A stretch of 12,027 nucleotides of DNA from Alphaproteobacteria bacterium. GTDB taxonomy: Bacteria > Pseudomonadota > Alphaproteobacteria > Micropepsales > Micropepsaceae. The number at the start of each line of letters is the position of its first letter. The first letter of the stretch is position 1. A program made the translations under genes and the position numbers. Location of the stretch: NCBI GenBank assembly GCA_025935155.1, contig JAICVV010000032.1:1-12027 (forward strand). The letters are read 5' to 3'. This document shows positions 1 through 6,757 of the stretch, in pieces. The notes under the pieces are model-generated. The model was not told the origin of the DNA. It saw only the letters and a program-made list of their open reading frames with translations, and ran no database searches.

Positions 1-1476
1 GAAGCAGTCCGGCGTGAAGAAATCGATCTGATCGCCGGTGCGGCGATAGAAGTAGGCCGCCTGCGCGACCAGCACGCCATCGAACAGCCGCTGTTCAATA
101 CCCGCTTCCCAACCATGCGCCACTTCCGGCGCGAGTGAATGCAGCGGGTTGGAAAATTGGGAGAACTGCTCGTACAGCGTCGGCGCCTTGAAGCCATCGC
201 CGTAATTGGCGTGTAGCACCGTGCCCCGATCGTTCAGGGGCAGTGCTGCCGCGAACTTCACCGAATTGTGTCCGCCGAATTCGCGATCGTCATCGTGCCG
301 CACTCCCGCCGTCAAGGTCAGCCGCCCAAACAGCGTGAGCATGTTTTGAATATAAACGCTCGCCACATGCGAGTTGCCGCTATCGGTCTCGAGCGGTGCA
401 AACGAGCTGTAGGTTTTTCCGGTGAAGGCGATGCGCTGGTACTCGGCGCCGAAAGTCATCTGATCTTCGGGCATCAGGCCGAGAATGCCCTGATATTCGA
501 AGCGCCACGCGGTGCCATTGTCGCTGGCGTTTTTGTGAATCGCGTCGAATGCGGAATCGTAGAAAGCGCGATGGCTGTCGGAGCCGGTGAAGGCAAAACG
601 ATTGGCAAAGCGGCCGTCCCACAGATCGGCATTCACGCCGGCATAACCGGCAAGAAGCGTGTTGCGGCCATAGGCAAGCGAATCGGCCACGCGGAACGTT
701 GCCGGAGGTACAAAGACGAAGTTGTCGTCGAAATCGTCGCGGGCATTTGTGTAGTAGCTGCGCAGATCGAGGCTAAGCACGCCGTTCAGGTGCACGCGCA
801 CATTTTCCGTCGCGCCCAAATTGGTATAGCCGTCCGTCTCCCGATTGCCATTGCGCGAATCGGCGGCGGAAATGCCGTTGGTGTGCAGGAAATTCGCCGC
901 CGCGCCGTATTCCACATCCGATACAGTACCGTTGGCGCCAGCGTTGAAACGATAGGTGCCGAACGATCCGCCCTCCGCGCTGGCGCGCAAGGCGAATGGT
1001 GCATCGCCGCCGCGCCGGCTGATGATATCGACCACGCCACCGATCGCATCGCTGCCATAGAGCGTGCTTTGCGGCCCGCGCAGAATCTCAACGCGGTCGA
1101 TATTGTTGGTGAGCAGGTTTCCCAGCAGGGCCTCATTGTCCACCGTGCTAGAATCGTTGATGCGAACACCATCGATCAGCACCAGCGTCTGGCCCGCCTC
1201 GGCGCCGCGAATGCTGACCGTCGCATTCTGCCCCAGACCGCCGTTGCGGACTGAAACCAGACCGGGCGTTTCGGGCAGGATGTCTGTCAGCGAAACGATC
1301 TGCTGCCACTCAAGCTCATCCGCCGCGATGACGGAAATCGACTCGCCGGTTTTGTCCGCCGGCTGCGGCGTGCGCGTTGCGGTGACGACGACGGTTTCAG
1401 CATCGTCCGCAAACGCAAGCGGCTCCGGTATATTCGCAAGAAACGGAATGAAAAAGAGAATTGAACGCTTCCGCAT
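1..1476 (-). CDS. btuB: BtuB-like TonB-dependent outer-membrane receptor (3' end outside window)
   Basis: The 492 codons present encode the N-terminal part of an outer-membrane beta-barrel receptor. A short signal peptide ends near residue 23 (AFA before DDAE). A TonB-box-like ETVVVTATR follows at about residues 27-35. The plug domain then shows SIRGAEAGQTLVLIDGVRIN (about 88-107) and VEILRGPQSTLYGSDAIGG (about 129-147), both typical of BtuB. The remainder looks like barrel strands rich in aromatic residues. E. coli BtuB is about 614 residues, so roughly 100 or more C-terminal residues probably lie beyond base 1. The start is fixed by AGGAGG (minus strand, 1487-1482) five bases before ATG. 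The cobalamin riboswitch upstream makes cobalamin or another corrinoid the likely ligand. The adjacent divergent tonB-exbBD genes could energise it. The family call is firm; the exact ligand is inferred from the riboswitch. Confidence 0.93.
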   Translation of the reverse strand, partial: MRKRSILFFIPFLANIPEPLAFADDAETVVVTATRTPQPADKTGESISVIAADELEWQQIVSLTDILPETPGLVSVRNGGLGQNATVSIRGAEAGQTLVLIDGVRINDSSTVDNEALLGNLLTNNIDRVEILRGPQSTLYGSDAIGGVVDIISRRGGDAPFALRASAEGGSFGTYRFNAGANGTVSDVEYGAAANFLHTNGISAADSRNGNRETDGYTNLGATENVRVHLNGVLSLDLRSYYTNARDDFDDNFVFVPPATFRVADSLAYGRNTLLAGYAGVNADLWDGRFANRFAFTGSDSHRAFYDSAFDAIHKNASDNGTAWRFEYQGILGLMPEDQMTFGAEYQRIAFTGKTYSSFAPLETDSGNSHVASVYIQNMLTLFGRLTLTAGVRHDDDREFGGHNSVKFAAALPLNDRGTVLHANYGDGFKAPTLYEQFSQFSNPLHSLAPEVAHGWEAGIEQRLFDGVLVAQAAYFYRRTGDQIDFFTPDCF

Positions 1477-1482
1477 GACTGC

Positions 1483-1504
1483 CTCCTGGTTCGAGTTCCA
1501 GGAG
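1483..1504 (-). promoter_or_regulatory. Shine-Dalgarno-sequestering hairpin, likely riboswitch expression platform
   Basis: On the minus strand CTCCTGG (1504-1498), an 8-base loop (AACTCGAA), and CCAGGAG (1489-1483) form a perfect 7-bp stem. The 3' arm covers most of the receptor's AGGAGG ribosome site (1487-1482). This would block ribosome binding and suits translational control by the upstream aptamer. No U-tract follows, so it is not an intrinsic terminator. Confidence 0.6.
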
Positions 1505-1556
1505 CCGGCGCGCAGCGGCACACTCAAAAAGAACATGCATCGATCGAATCCCGCAG

Positions 1557-1620
1557 GCGGCGACTCCAAAACTGTCGCCGCAAGCGGGTCACCCGCAGCG
1601 TCCGGCACACCCCGGCCGGA
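1557..1620 (-). promoter_or_regulatory. Leader hairpins between aptamer and receptor gene
   Basis: Three perfect stems follow one another in the leader: TCCGGC/GCCGGA (1620-1615 with 1606-1601), GCGGG/CCCGC (1596-1592 with 1588-1584), and GCGGCGAC/GTCGCCGC (1581-1574 with 1564-1557). None is followed by a run of U, so termination is not supported. They may be part of the switching platform or simple spacers in GC-rich RNA. Confidence 0.4.
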
Positions 1621-1630
1621 CACAGGACGA

Positions 1631-1794
1631 CAGCGCGGGGCAGGTCTCCTGGCTACCGGGTCGCTGCGTTCGTCCGCCTTCCCAAGGCATGCCTCAGTGG
1701 CGTATGGACGGTCGCTCGCCGGCTACAGTTGCGGGGGCAGCCGCGGTTTTCTAACTCCGCGTTCCCTTTCATCCCTCTCGGGAACCTCGCGCTG
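1631..1794 (-). promoter_or_regulatory. Cobalamin (B12) riboswitch aptamer
   Basis: Read on the minus strand, the conserved core elements occur in the canonical order: GCTGCCCCCGCAACTGTA (about 1742-1725), the B12 box GCCACTG (1701-1695), GGGAAGGC (about 1683-1676), and AGCCAGGAGACCTGCC (about 1655-1640). The P1 stem can be drawn directly: CAGCGCG (1794-1788) pairs with CGCGCTG (1637-1631), and AGGT (1787-1784) pairs with ACCT (1645-1642). The element lies between a promoter and the receptor gene on the same strand. It should repress the receptor when adenosylcobalamin or a related corrinoid is abundant. Which cobalamin form binds cannot be told from inspection. Confidence 0.97.
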
Positions 1795-1801
1795 AATTGA
1801 A

Positions 1802-1830
1802 CGCTAATTGAGTCGGCCAAATCCCGTCAA
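1802..1830 (-). promoter_or_regulatory. Candidate sigma70-type promoter for the riboswitch-receptor transcript
   Basis: On the minus strand TTGACG (1830-1825) is followed after 17 bases by TTAGCG (1807-1802). The -35 is strong and the -10 is weak, as is common in alphaproteobacteria. Transcription would start near 1795, almost exactly at the outer end of the P1 helix, which is the main support for the call. Confidence 0.5.
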
Positions 1831-1836
1831 TTGGCC

Positions 1837-2247
1837 GTTTAAGCAGGGGAGCCGGTGCAGCGGTAAAGACAGATGGAGCGATTCGCCGCATTGGTGAAAC
1901 GGTTGAAATGGTGCTGAGAGCCAAACGAAATCATGAGGTTAGCGATTTCATGCCGGAGCGCAGGCGAGCCAGTGAAATATTGGCGGCAGAGGCGTCCGGT
2001 TTGGCGCTGTCCAAGCCGAATCTGCGAGACGGCGGTGCGCCGGAATCGGGATTTGCGGTCGCGAAGCGGTACGCGTTGTTCACCGAAACTCTGGACCGCG
2101 CCGGAAAAGCATGATTACGATGCCTCAAAAGAGAGCAAAACGCGCGCCGCACAGGTGGCGTATTATGGGGGGTGTCGCGTGAGCTTGGTCCTCAACAACC
2201 AGGTCCGGCGCAGAAGCGCCGGGCGTACATTTGTGTATCGGTAGAGC
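1837..2247. other. Intergenic region between the divergent btuB and tonB genes
   Basis: No convincing gene is seen: the short open frames in both orientations have no family-like sequence or ribosome site. It must hold the promoter for the tonB-exbBD string, but I cannot place a good -35/-10 pair. TATTAT at 2161-2166 lacks a matching -35. A perfect hairpin, CCGGCGC-AGAA-GCGCCGG (2205-2222), lies 25 bases before the tonB start and could sit in the 5' leader. Confidence 0.6.
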
Positions 2248-2907
2248 ATGGAACAGCCCTCCCACGATTTGAGACCCTTCCAGTCGACTGCCGTGCAATC
2301 GACAGAGCGTCGCGGCATCAGCATCGGCATCGTAGCCCTCATCCACGTCGTGGCAATTTACGCGCTGGCAACTGGCCTCGCCTCGCAATTGGTCCAGAAA
2401 GGGCTGGAAGAAATTAAAGCTGAGGTGGTGCAGGAGAAGCCACCAGATTTGCCGAAGACTCCGCCGCCGCCGCCGCCTGAACTCCAGAAGCCGCCGCCGC
2501 CCTTCGTGCCGCCGCCGGACATCAATCTGCAAACAGAGGCGCCGACCCAGAATACGATTACGCAGGTGACAACGGCCATCACGCCGCCGCCGCCGCCCGC
2601 GCCAAAGGTTCAGCAGGCCCCGCCGATCACAACTCCGGTTTCCGTCGGCAAGCCTCACGAGTGTCAGAGCAAATATCCGCCGTTGGCGATGCGCCTCGGA
2701 CACGAGGGTACTGTTCTGCTTGGAATGACCGTGGGGCAGGACGGCAGCGTTTCGAATGTGCATGTCCTCCAGTCCAGCGGACACGACGAACTGGATCAGG
2801 GTGCAGTGAGTTGTGCATCGAGCTGGCACTACAAGCCCGCCACCCAAGGTGGTCAACCGATCACGCATGAGTGGCAAGCGTCCGTGAAGTACAAAATAAC
2901 TGGCTGA
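2248..2907 (+). CDS. tonB: TonB family energy transducer
   Basis: This 219-residue protein would carry proton-motive energy from ExbB-ExbD to outer-membrane receptors. It has a short cytoplasmic N-terminus and one membrane anchor (about residues 24-47) with a histidine at 33 where TonB anchors carry a key His. A Pro-rich periplasmic spacer follows (about 64-130, including TPPPPPP and KPPPPFVPPP). The C-terminal TonB domain (about 138-219) holds YPPLAMRLGHEGTVLLGM and the late WHYKPA motif. The usual Ser three residues before the His is a Val here. Two cysteines, C139 and C189, flank the domain core and could form a disulfide. The ribosome site before the ATG is poor, so the exact start is less sure than the identity. 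exbB follows after 41 bases. It is the likely partner of the divergent receptor. Confidence 0.93.
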   Translation: MEQPSHDLRPFQSTAVQSTERRGISIGIVALIHVVAIYALATGLASQLVQKGLEEIKAEVVQEKPPDLPKTPPPPPPELQKPPPPFVPPPDINLQTEAPTQNTITQVTTAITPPPPPAPKVQQAPPITTPVSVGKPHECQSKYPPLAMRLGHEGTVLLGMTVGQDGSVSNVHVLQSSGHDELDQGAVSCASSWHYKPATQGGQPITHEWQASVKYKITG

Positions 2908-2948
2908 GAAATGCTTCTGAACATCCCCTATTGATGGAGTGCTGAAGA

Positions 2949-3872
2949 ATGACATCGAAAACTCTGGCGATCGCAGCCGCGATCCTTTTTCTGTCCGGCG
3001 CGACGGCTGGGCAGGCGCTTGCACAGGCCGGCGGTCAGCCAGCTGGGCAGACCGCTGCGCAACCTGCGACGCCCGATACCAACGCCGCACCGAACACAGC
3101 AACTCCAGCCGCGCCGGATCAGAATGCCGCGGCACCCGCTGCTGCTCCTGCAGCGGCGGCTCCGGCCCCCGCCGCTCCGCCGCCCGCTTCTGGCGGAACC
3201 GGCGCGACCACGCCAAAGGAGAACCCTTACGGCCTGCGCCAGTTGTGGGAAGGCCAGAACGGCCATGCCGACTGGGTGGCGCGCGGCGTGATGATTTTGC
3301 TGGCGCTGATGTCGATCGGCACCTGGTACATTTTCTTCATGAAGTTCTGGGAGCAGCAGCGCGTGCTTGGCCAATCCCGCCAGGTTGAAAAGCGCTTCTG
3401 GAGCTCCAACAACCTCAACGAGGGCATCGACCAGCTGGCGAAGAACAGCGTGTTCCGGACGGTTGCGGAAAGCGGCGTCCGCGCCTCCTCCGGCGCGTCG
3501 GGCATGCTGAACCTGAACGACTGGGTTGCCATGTCTCTCAACCGGCAGCTGGAGGAGATCAATGCGCGCCTTCAGGGTGGTGTTGCGTTCCTCGCATCCG
3601 TGGGTTCGGTAGCGCCGTTCGTCGGCCTGTTCGGCACGGTTTGGGGCATTCTGAACGCCCTGATCGCCATCGGCGTGGCCGGCCAGGCTTCGATCGACAA
3701 GGTGGCCGGTCCGGTGGGCGAGGCGCTTATCATGACCGCCATCGGCCTTGCCGTGGCGGTGCCCGCGGTGCTGCTCTACAACTACCTCGTCCGCCGCAAC
3801 AAGGTGATCAACGAAAAGCTGCGGAGCTTTGCAAGCGATCTTCAGACCTACCTGATTACCAAGGGACGTTAA
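2949..3872 (+). CDS. exbB: ExbB/TolQ/MotA family proton channel protein with signal peptide and Ala/Pro-rich head
   Basis: ExbB forms the pentameric inner-membrane channel that, with ExbD, uses proton flow to work TonB. This version is 307 residues against about 244 in E. coli. The extra length is an N-terminal signal-peptide-like segment (residues 1-26, ending ALA-Q) plus an Ala/Pro/Gln-rich stretch (about 27-90) that should be periplasmic. The family core follows: TM1 at about 110-132, the cytoplasmic loop, TM2 with SVGSVAPFVGLFGTVWGILN (about 218-237), and TM3 at about 256-280 (GEALIMTAIGLAVAVPAVLL). These match the MotA/TolQ/ExbB domain well. GGAG lies about 10 bases before the start. It sits between tonB and exbD1 with gaps of 41 and 21 bases, so co-transcription is likely. 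Confidence 0.95.
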   Translation: MTSKTLAIAAAILFLSGATAGQALAQAGGQPAGQTAAQPATPDTNAAPNTATPAAPDQNAAAPAAAPAAAAPAPAAPPPASGGTGATTPKENPYGLRQLWEGQNGHADWVARGVMILLALMSIGTWYIFFMKFWEQQRVLGQSRQVEKRFWSSNNLNEGIDQLAKNSVFRTVAESGVRASSGASGMLNLNDWVAMSLNRQLEEINARLQGGVAFLASVGSVAPFVGLFGTVWGILNALIAIGVAGQASIDKVAGPVGEALIMTAIGLAVAVPAVLLYNYLVRRNKVINEKLRSFASDLQTYLITKGR

Positions 3873-3893
3873 GGCGAAGAGAGGTAACGTCCC

Positions 3894-4340
3894 ATGGCCA
3901 TGCAGGTCGCATCTCCGGAATCGGATGAGGCAGAACTGACGACAACCATCAACGTGACGCCGTTGGTGGACGTGATGCTGGTGATGCTGATCATCTTTCT
4001 GATCACCATTCCGGTGATCGTGAAAGTGGTTCCGGTCACACTGCCGAATGCCAGAAATATTCCCACCACCACCAAGCCGGAAAACATCGTGCTGGCCGTG
4101 GACAAGAACGAGAATATTTACTGGAACAACCAGCCGGTCGGGAGCAACCAGGAACTGATCCAGCGCCTGGAGGACGCGATGATTCGCGCCCACAACTCAG
4201 GCGCGCCGCTTCCGGAAGTGCATATCAGGGCCGACGAAAACGTCCGCTTCGAGGCGGTCGGCAAGCTCGTCTACGATGCACAGCGCGCCAGCGTTCCAAA
4301 ACTGGGCTTTCTCACCGAACCGCGCAATCAAGGGCCGTAA
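3894..4340 (+). CDS. exbD: ExbD/TolR family biopolymer transport protein (first copy)
   Basis: This 148-residue single-pass membrane protein pairs with ExbB. The N-terminal cytoplasmic tail leads into TINVTPLVDVMLVMLIIFLI (residues 18-37). This contains Asp26, which matches the essential proton-binding Asp25 of E. coli ExbD. The periplasmic domain follows (about 45-148), with LAVDKNENIYWNNQ and the EVHIRADENVRFEAV strand typical of the family. GAGAGG precedes the ATG. The start lies 21 bases after exbB, and a second exbD follows after 24 bases. The sequence is of ordinary family length with no defects visible. Confidence 0.95.
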   Translation: MAMQVASPESDEAELTTTINVTPLVDVMLVMLIIFLITIPVIVKVVPVTLPNARNIPTTTKPENIVLAVDKNENIYWNNQPVGSNQELIQRLEDAMIRAHNSGAPLPEVHIRADENVRFEAVGKLVYDAQRASVPKLGFLTEPRNQGP

Positions 4341-4364
4341 CCGGCAGACCAGGGATACCCGCTC

Positions 4365-4790
4365 ATGGCAATGAACATTGGAAAAGGCGACGGCGACGAC
4401 AGCGTTTTCATCGATATCAACATGACGCCGCTCATCGATGTGATGCTTGTGCTCCTCACCATGCTCATCATCACGCTGCCGATCCAGACCCATGCGGTGA
4501 AGCTGGACATGCCTGTGGGCCATCCGCCGCCGCCGCTGGTGCAGCCGACTGTCGATAACATCATGGTCGATTTCGACGGCACGATTTACTGGAACAACCA
4601 GGCCGTCGATTGGAAAACTCTGGATTCGTACTTTTACGAGCAGGGCCAAAAGCCGGTTGAAGAGCAGGACGAGATTCACATCACTGCGAACCGGCTGGCG
4701 AAATACGATACCGTTGCCAAGGTGATGGCCAATGCCCAACGCCGCGGCGCCGTGAAGATCGGCATCGTGAACACCAACAACTACATCTGA
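4365..4790 (+). CDS. exbD: ExbD/TolR family biopolymer transport protein (second copy)
   Basis: This second ExbD is 141 residues long. Its membrane segment DINMTPLIDVMLVLLTMLII (about 17-36) keeps the key Asp at position 25. The periplasmic part begins with a Pro cluster (GHPPPPLVQP, about 52-61) that the first copy lacks, then the shared MVDFDGTIYWNNQAVDW strand and DEIHITANRLAKYDTVAKV. The two copies share the YWNNQ motif but differ along most of their length, so they are old paralogues and not a fresh duplication. A tonB-exbB-exbD1-exbD2 order is known from Xanthomonas campestris. In this window the two could form mixed ExbD dimers or serve different receptors; this is inference. Confidence 0.94.
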   Translation: MAMNIGKGDGDDSVFIDINMTPLIDVMLVLLTMLIITLPIQTHAVKLDMPVGHPPPPLVQPTVDNIMVDFDGTIYWNNQAVDWKTLDSYFYEQGQKPVEEQDEIHITANRLAKYDTVAKVMANAQRRGAVKIGIVNTNNYI

Positions 4791-4847
4791 CCGGAGGGAA
4801 TGGTTGGCAAACGCCGGGCTGCCGTTTCGCTCCTTACGAGGACATCG

Positions 4848-6071
4848 ATGAATTCGACTTTCCTGCGGGCCGTAGGGGTGGCTTTCCTTTTGAGCGGCGC
4901 AGCGCTGCTGCCGCCTGCGGGCCCCTTCGTCGGAACCGCACACGCCGCGACCGTGCGTCCGGCCGTGGGCAAGCCATTGCAGCAGGCCATCTCGCTGGCC
5001 AATGCCGGCAAGGGCGCAGCGGCCATGGAAAAGGTCCACGAAGCGGAATCTGCCGGCAAGCTTACGTCCTCTGAGCAATCCGCCATCGCCCAGACAAAGC
5101 AATTCATCGCCGCAAAAACAGGAGCGGGAGGAAGTTCGCTCGGCTGCAAGGCGAAATTCGCCACCGACTACAACGCCGGCCGCTACAAGGATGTAGTGGG
5201 CGCCGATGCGGCTTGCCTGCGCAAGAGCGGCGGCCTCGATTCGAGCAGTCAGATCATCGTCGCGCAGGCCTATTACCTGATGGGCGACTACCCGACGGCC
5301 ATCAAGCTGCTCCGCGGCCTTGGCAACAGCGATCAGGTTCTCTCGCTGCTCATGAGCGCGGCCGCCAAATCCGGCGACACGGAAACGGAAGGCCTGGTTG
5401 CCGAGCGGCTGATCCTTCAAGGCCAATCGAAATACTGGACGTACATGCTGGCCGCGGCCGATCGCACACCGAAGCTGACCGACCATTTCAACCTCGACAT
5501 CTACCGCGTCCGCTATCTCACGGGAAACATGCGCAACGCGGAGGATTACGAGCTGCTGACCGAGCTTGCCCTGGAATTCCATTTCCCCGCTGAAGCCCTG
5601 GCTGTCGCCCAGAAGGGCTTCGCAGAGAAGAAATTGCAGGGCGATCGCGATGCGCGGCTTCTGGCCAAGGCCCAGAGCGAAGCAGCCAAGGATGCCGCCA
5701 ATCTCGGCAATATGCAGAAAAAAGCGAACGCGGCGAAAACCGGCGACGACCTGGTCTCCTACGGCGAAAACTTGTGGGGCCGCGGCCAATACGACGACGC
5801 GGTGAATGCCATCCAGGCCGGCATCAAGAAGGGTGGGCTGAGCAAGCCGGAGGAAGCGCAGGTTTCGCTGGGCATCGCGCAACTCTCCGCGGGCCACAAG
5901 GATGAGGCCCTGAAAACCTTCGGCGGCGTGAAGGGAACGCCGGCAGCCGAAACAGTGGCGCATCTGTGGACCGTTTATGCGCGTTCGGGCGGCACGGCCA
6001 AAGCATCCGACACCGGCAATGGCGGCAGCGAGCAGCCCTCGCAAGGGACGAGCAAGAAACGTCACCACTGA
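4848..6071 (+). CDS. Periplasmic TPR-like (helical repeat) protein linked to the TonB system
   Basis: The 407-residue product starts with a clear Sec signal peptide (hydrophobic AVGVAFLLSGAALL, cleavage after AHA at 31-33), so it should be periplasmic. The mature part is almost all amphipathic helix pairs. Repeat-like units are seen near 46-90, 134-178, 234-262 and 301-360, for example AYYLMGDYPTAIKLL and GENLWGRGQYDDAVNAIQAG. C100 and C123 are its only cysteines and may form a disulfide. The tail is low-complexity Gly/Ser/Lys. I chose ATG 4848 because GAGGA (4838-4842) lies five bases ahead and it begins the signal peptide. An in-frame ATG at 4800 is only one base from GGAGGG and would hide the signal behind 16 extra residues. 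The gene follows exbD2 by 57 bases and its stop overlaps modB. A scaffold role with TonB-ExbBD is likely but unproven. Confidence 0.85.
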   Translation: MNSTFLRAVGVAFLLSGAALLPPAGPFVGTAHAATVRPAVGKPLQQAISLANAGKGAAAMEKVHEAESAGKLTSSEQSAIAQTKQFIAAKTGAGGSSLGCKAKFATDYNAGRYKDVVGADAACLRKSGGLDSSSQIIVAQAYYLMGDYPTAIKLLRGLGNSDQVLSLLMSAAAKSGDTETEGLVAERLILQGQSKYWTYMLAAADRTPKLTDHFNLDIYRVRYLTGNMRNAEDYELLTELALEFHFPAEALAVAQKGFAEKKLQGDRDARLLAKAQSEAAKDAANLGNMQKKANAAKTGDDLVSYGENLWGRGQYDDAVNAIQAGIKKGGLSKPEEAQVSLGIAQLSAGHKDEALKTFGGVKGTPAAETVAHLWTVYARSGGTAKASDTGNGGSEQPSQGTSKKRHH

Positions 6072-6757
6072 CGCTCACGCCCGCCGAATCTGAGGCTCTT
6101 TTGTTGAGCCTCAAGGTGTCGGCCGTTGCGGTGTTCGGCGCGTTGCCATTTGCCATTGCTGCGGCCCTGGCGCTGGCGAACCGGAGATTTTTTGGCAAGA
6201 ACGTCATCGATGCTGTGCTGCATATCCCATTGGTGCTGCCGCCGGTCGTGGTGGGTTACATTCTTCTCCTGATCTTCGGCACGCGCGCGCCGCTGGGCGC
6301 CTGGTTGCTCAACCATTTTGGAATCCGGTTTGTCTTCAGCTGGACGGGCGCCGCGCTGGCGTCTGGTCTCCTCACCTTCCCGTTTCAGGTTCGCGCGATC
6401 CGCTTTGCTGTCGAAAGCATCGATCCGAGACTGCATGCGGCGGCGGAAACCCTTGGAGCAGGCTGGTTCGATCGCGCGGCCAATCTTGTGCTGCCGCTCG
6501 CGCTGCCCGGCATCGTGGCCGGCGCGATCACCGCCTTTGCTGTGAGCCTGGGCGAATTCGGAGCGATCATCACCTTCGTCTCCAACATTCCCGGTGAGAC
6601 TCGCACCTTGCCGCTTGCGATCTATGCGGCGCTGCAAACGCCCGGCGCCGAGGCTGAAGCTGCACGGCTGTCCGCGCTCTCCATTGTGCTTGCCCTGCTC
6701 GGATTGGCTTTGGCGGAATTGGCAAACCGCCGCGCGCGCGCCGTTACCGGCCCATGA
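6068..6757 (+). CDS. modB: Molybdate ABC transporter permease ModB
   Basis: ModB forms the inner-membrane channel of the molybdate importer. The sequence follows the family closely: LLSLKVSAVAVFGALPFAIA, then VLHIPLVLPPVVVGYILLL. The cytoplasmic EAA-type loop has AAETLGAGWFDRAANLVLPL, followed by LPGIVAGAITAFAVSLGEFG and ITFVSNIPGETRTLPLAIY. The start is uncertain. CTG at 6068 overlaps the TPR gene's stop (CTGA) and gives the same distance to LLSLKVS as E. coli ModB. An ATG at 5966 would add 34 un-family-like residues inside the TPR gene. TTG 6101 or 6104 follow GAGG (6092-6095) but would drop conserved N-terminal residues. The stop overlaps modC by four bases (ATGA). No modA is present in the window. 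Tungstate is an alternative substrate. Confidence 0.9.
   Translation: MTLTPAESEALLLSLKVSAVAVFGALPFAIAAALALANRRFFGKNVIDAVLHIPLVLPPVVVGYILLLIFGTRAPLGAWLLNHFGIRFVFSWTGAALASGLLTFPFQVRAIRFAVESIDPRLHAAAETLGAGWFDRAANLVLPLALPGIVAGAITAFAVSLGEFGAIITFVSNIPGETRTLPLAIYAALQTPGAEAEAARLSALSIVLALLGLALAELANRRARAVTGP
6091..6113 (+). promoter_or_regulatory. Perfect 8-bp hairpin at the 5' end of modB
   Basis: TGAGGCTC (6091-6098), the loop TTTTGTT, and GAGCCTCA (6106-6113) form a perfect stem. It lies just inside modB, covers the SD-like GAGG, and puts the TTG at 6101 in the loop. No U-run follows, so it is not a terminator. It may affect modB translation, or it may be chance. Confidence 0.35.

Noticed and set aside
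268..1254. 328-codon plus-strand frame
   Set aside because: It is the antisense of the receptor gene, whose plug motifs, signal peptide and riboswitch settle the strand.
1557..1581. Strong hairpin as an intrinsic terminator for the riboswitch
   Set aside because: No U-run follows on the minus strand; a translational platform fits better.
1908..2244. Short frames on both strands between btuB and tonB
   Set aside because: No ribosome site, no domain-like sequence; the region is better read as regulatory.
2461..2600. CCG trinucleotide runs as a repeat element
   Set aside because: They encode the TonB Pro-rich spacer in frame.
2928..4193. 421-codon minus-strand frame, and a 363-codon one at 2125-3216
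   Set aside because: Both are antisense shadows of tonB, exbB and exbD1; His/Arg-rich composition and no motifs.
4197..6068. Very long open frame on the minus strand (623 codons)
   Set aside because: It is antisense to exbD1, exbD2 and the TPR gene, shows no family-like sequence, and is explained by GC-rich codon bias in the true genes.
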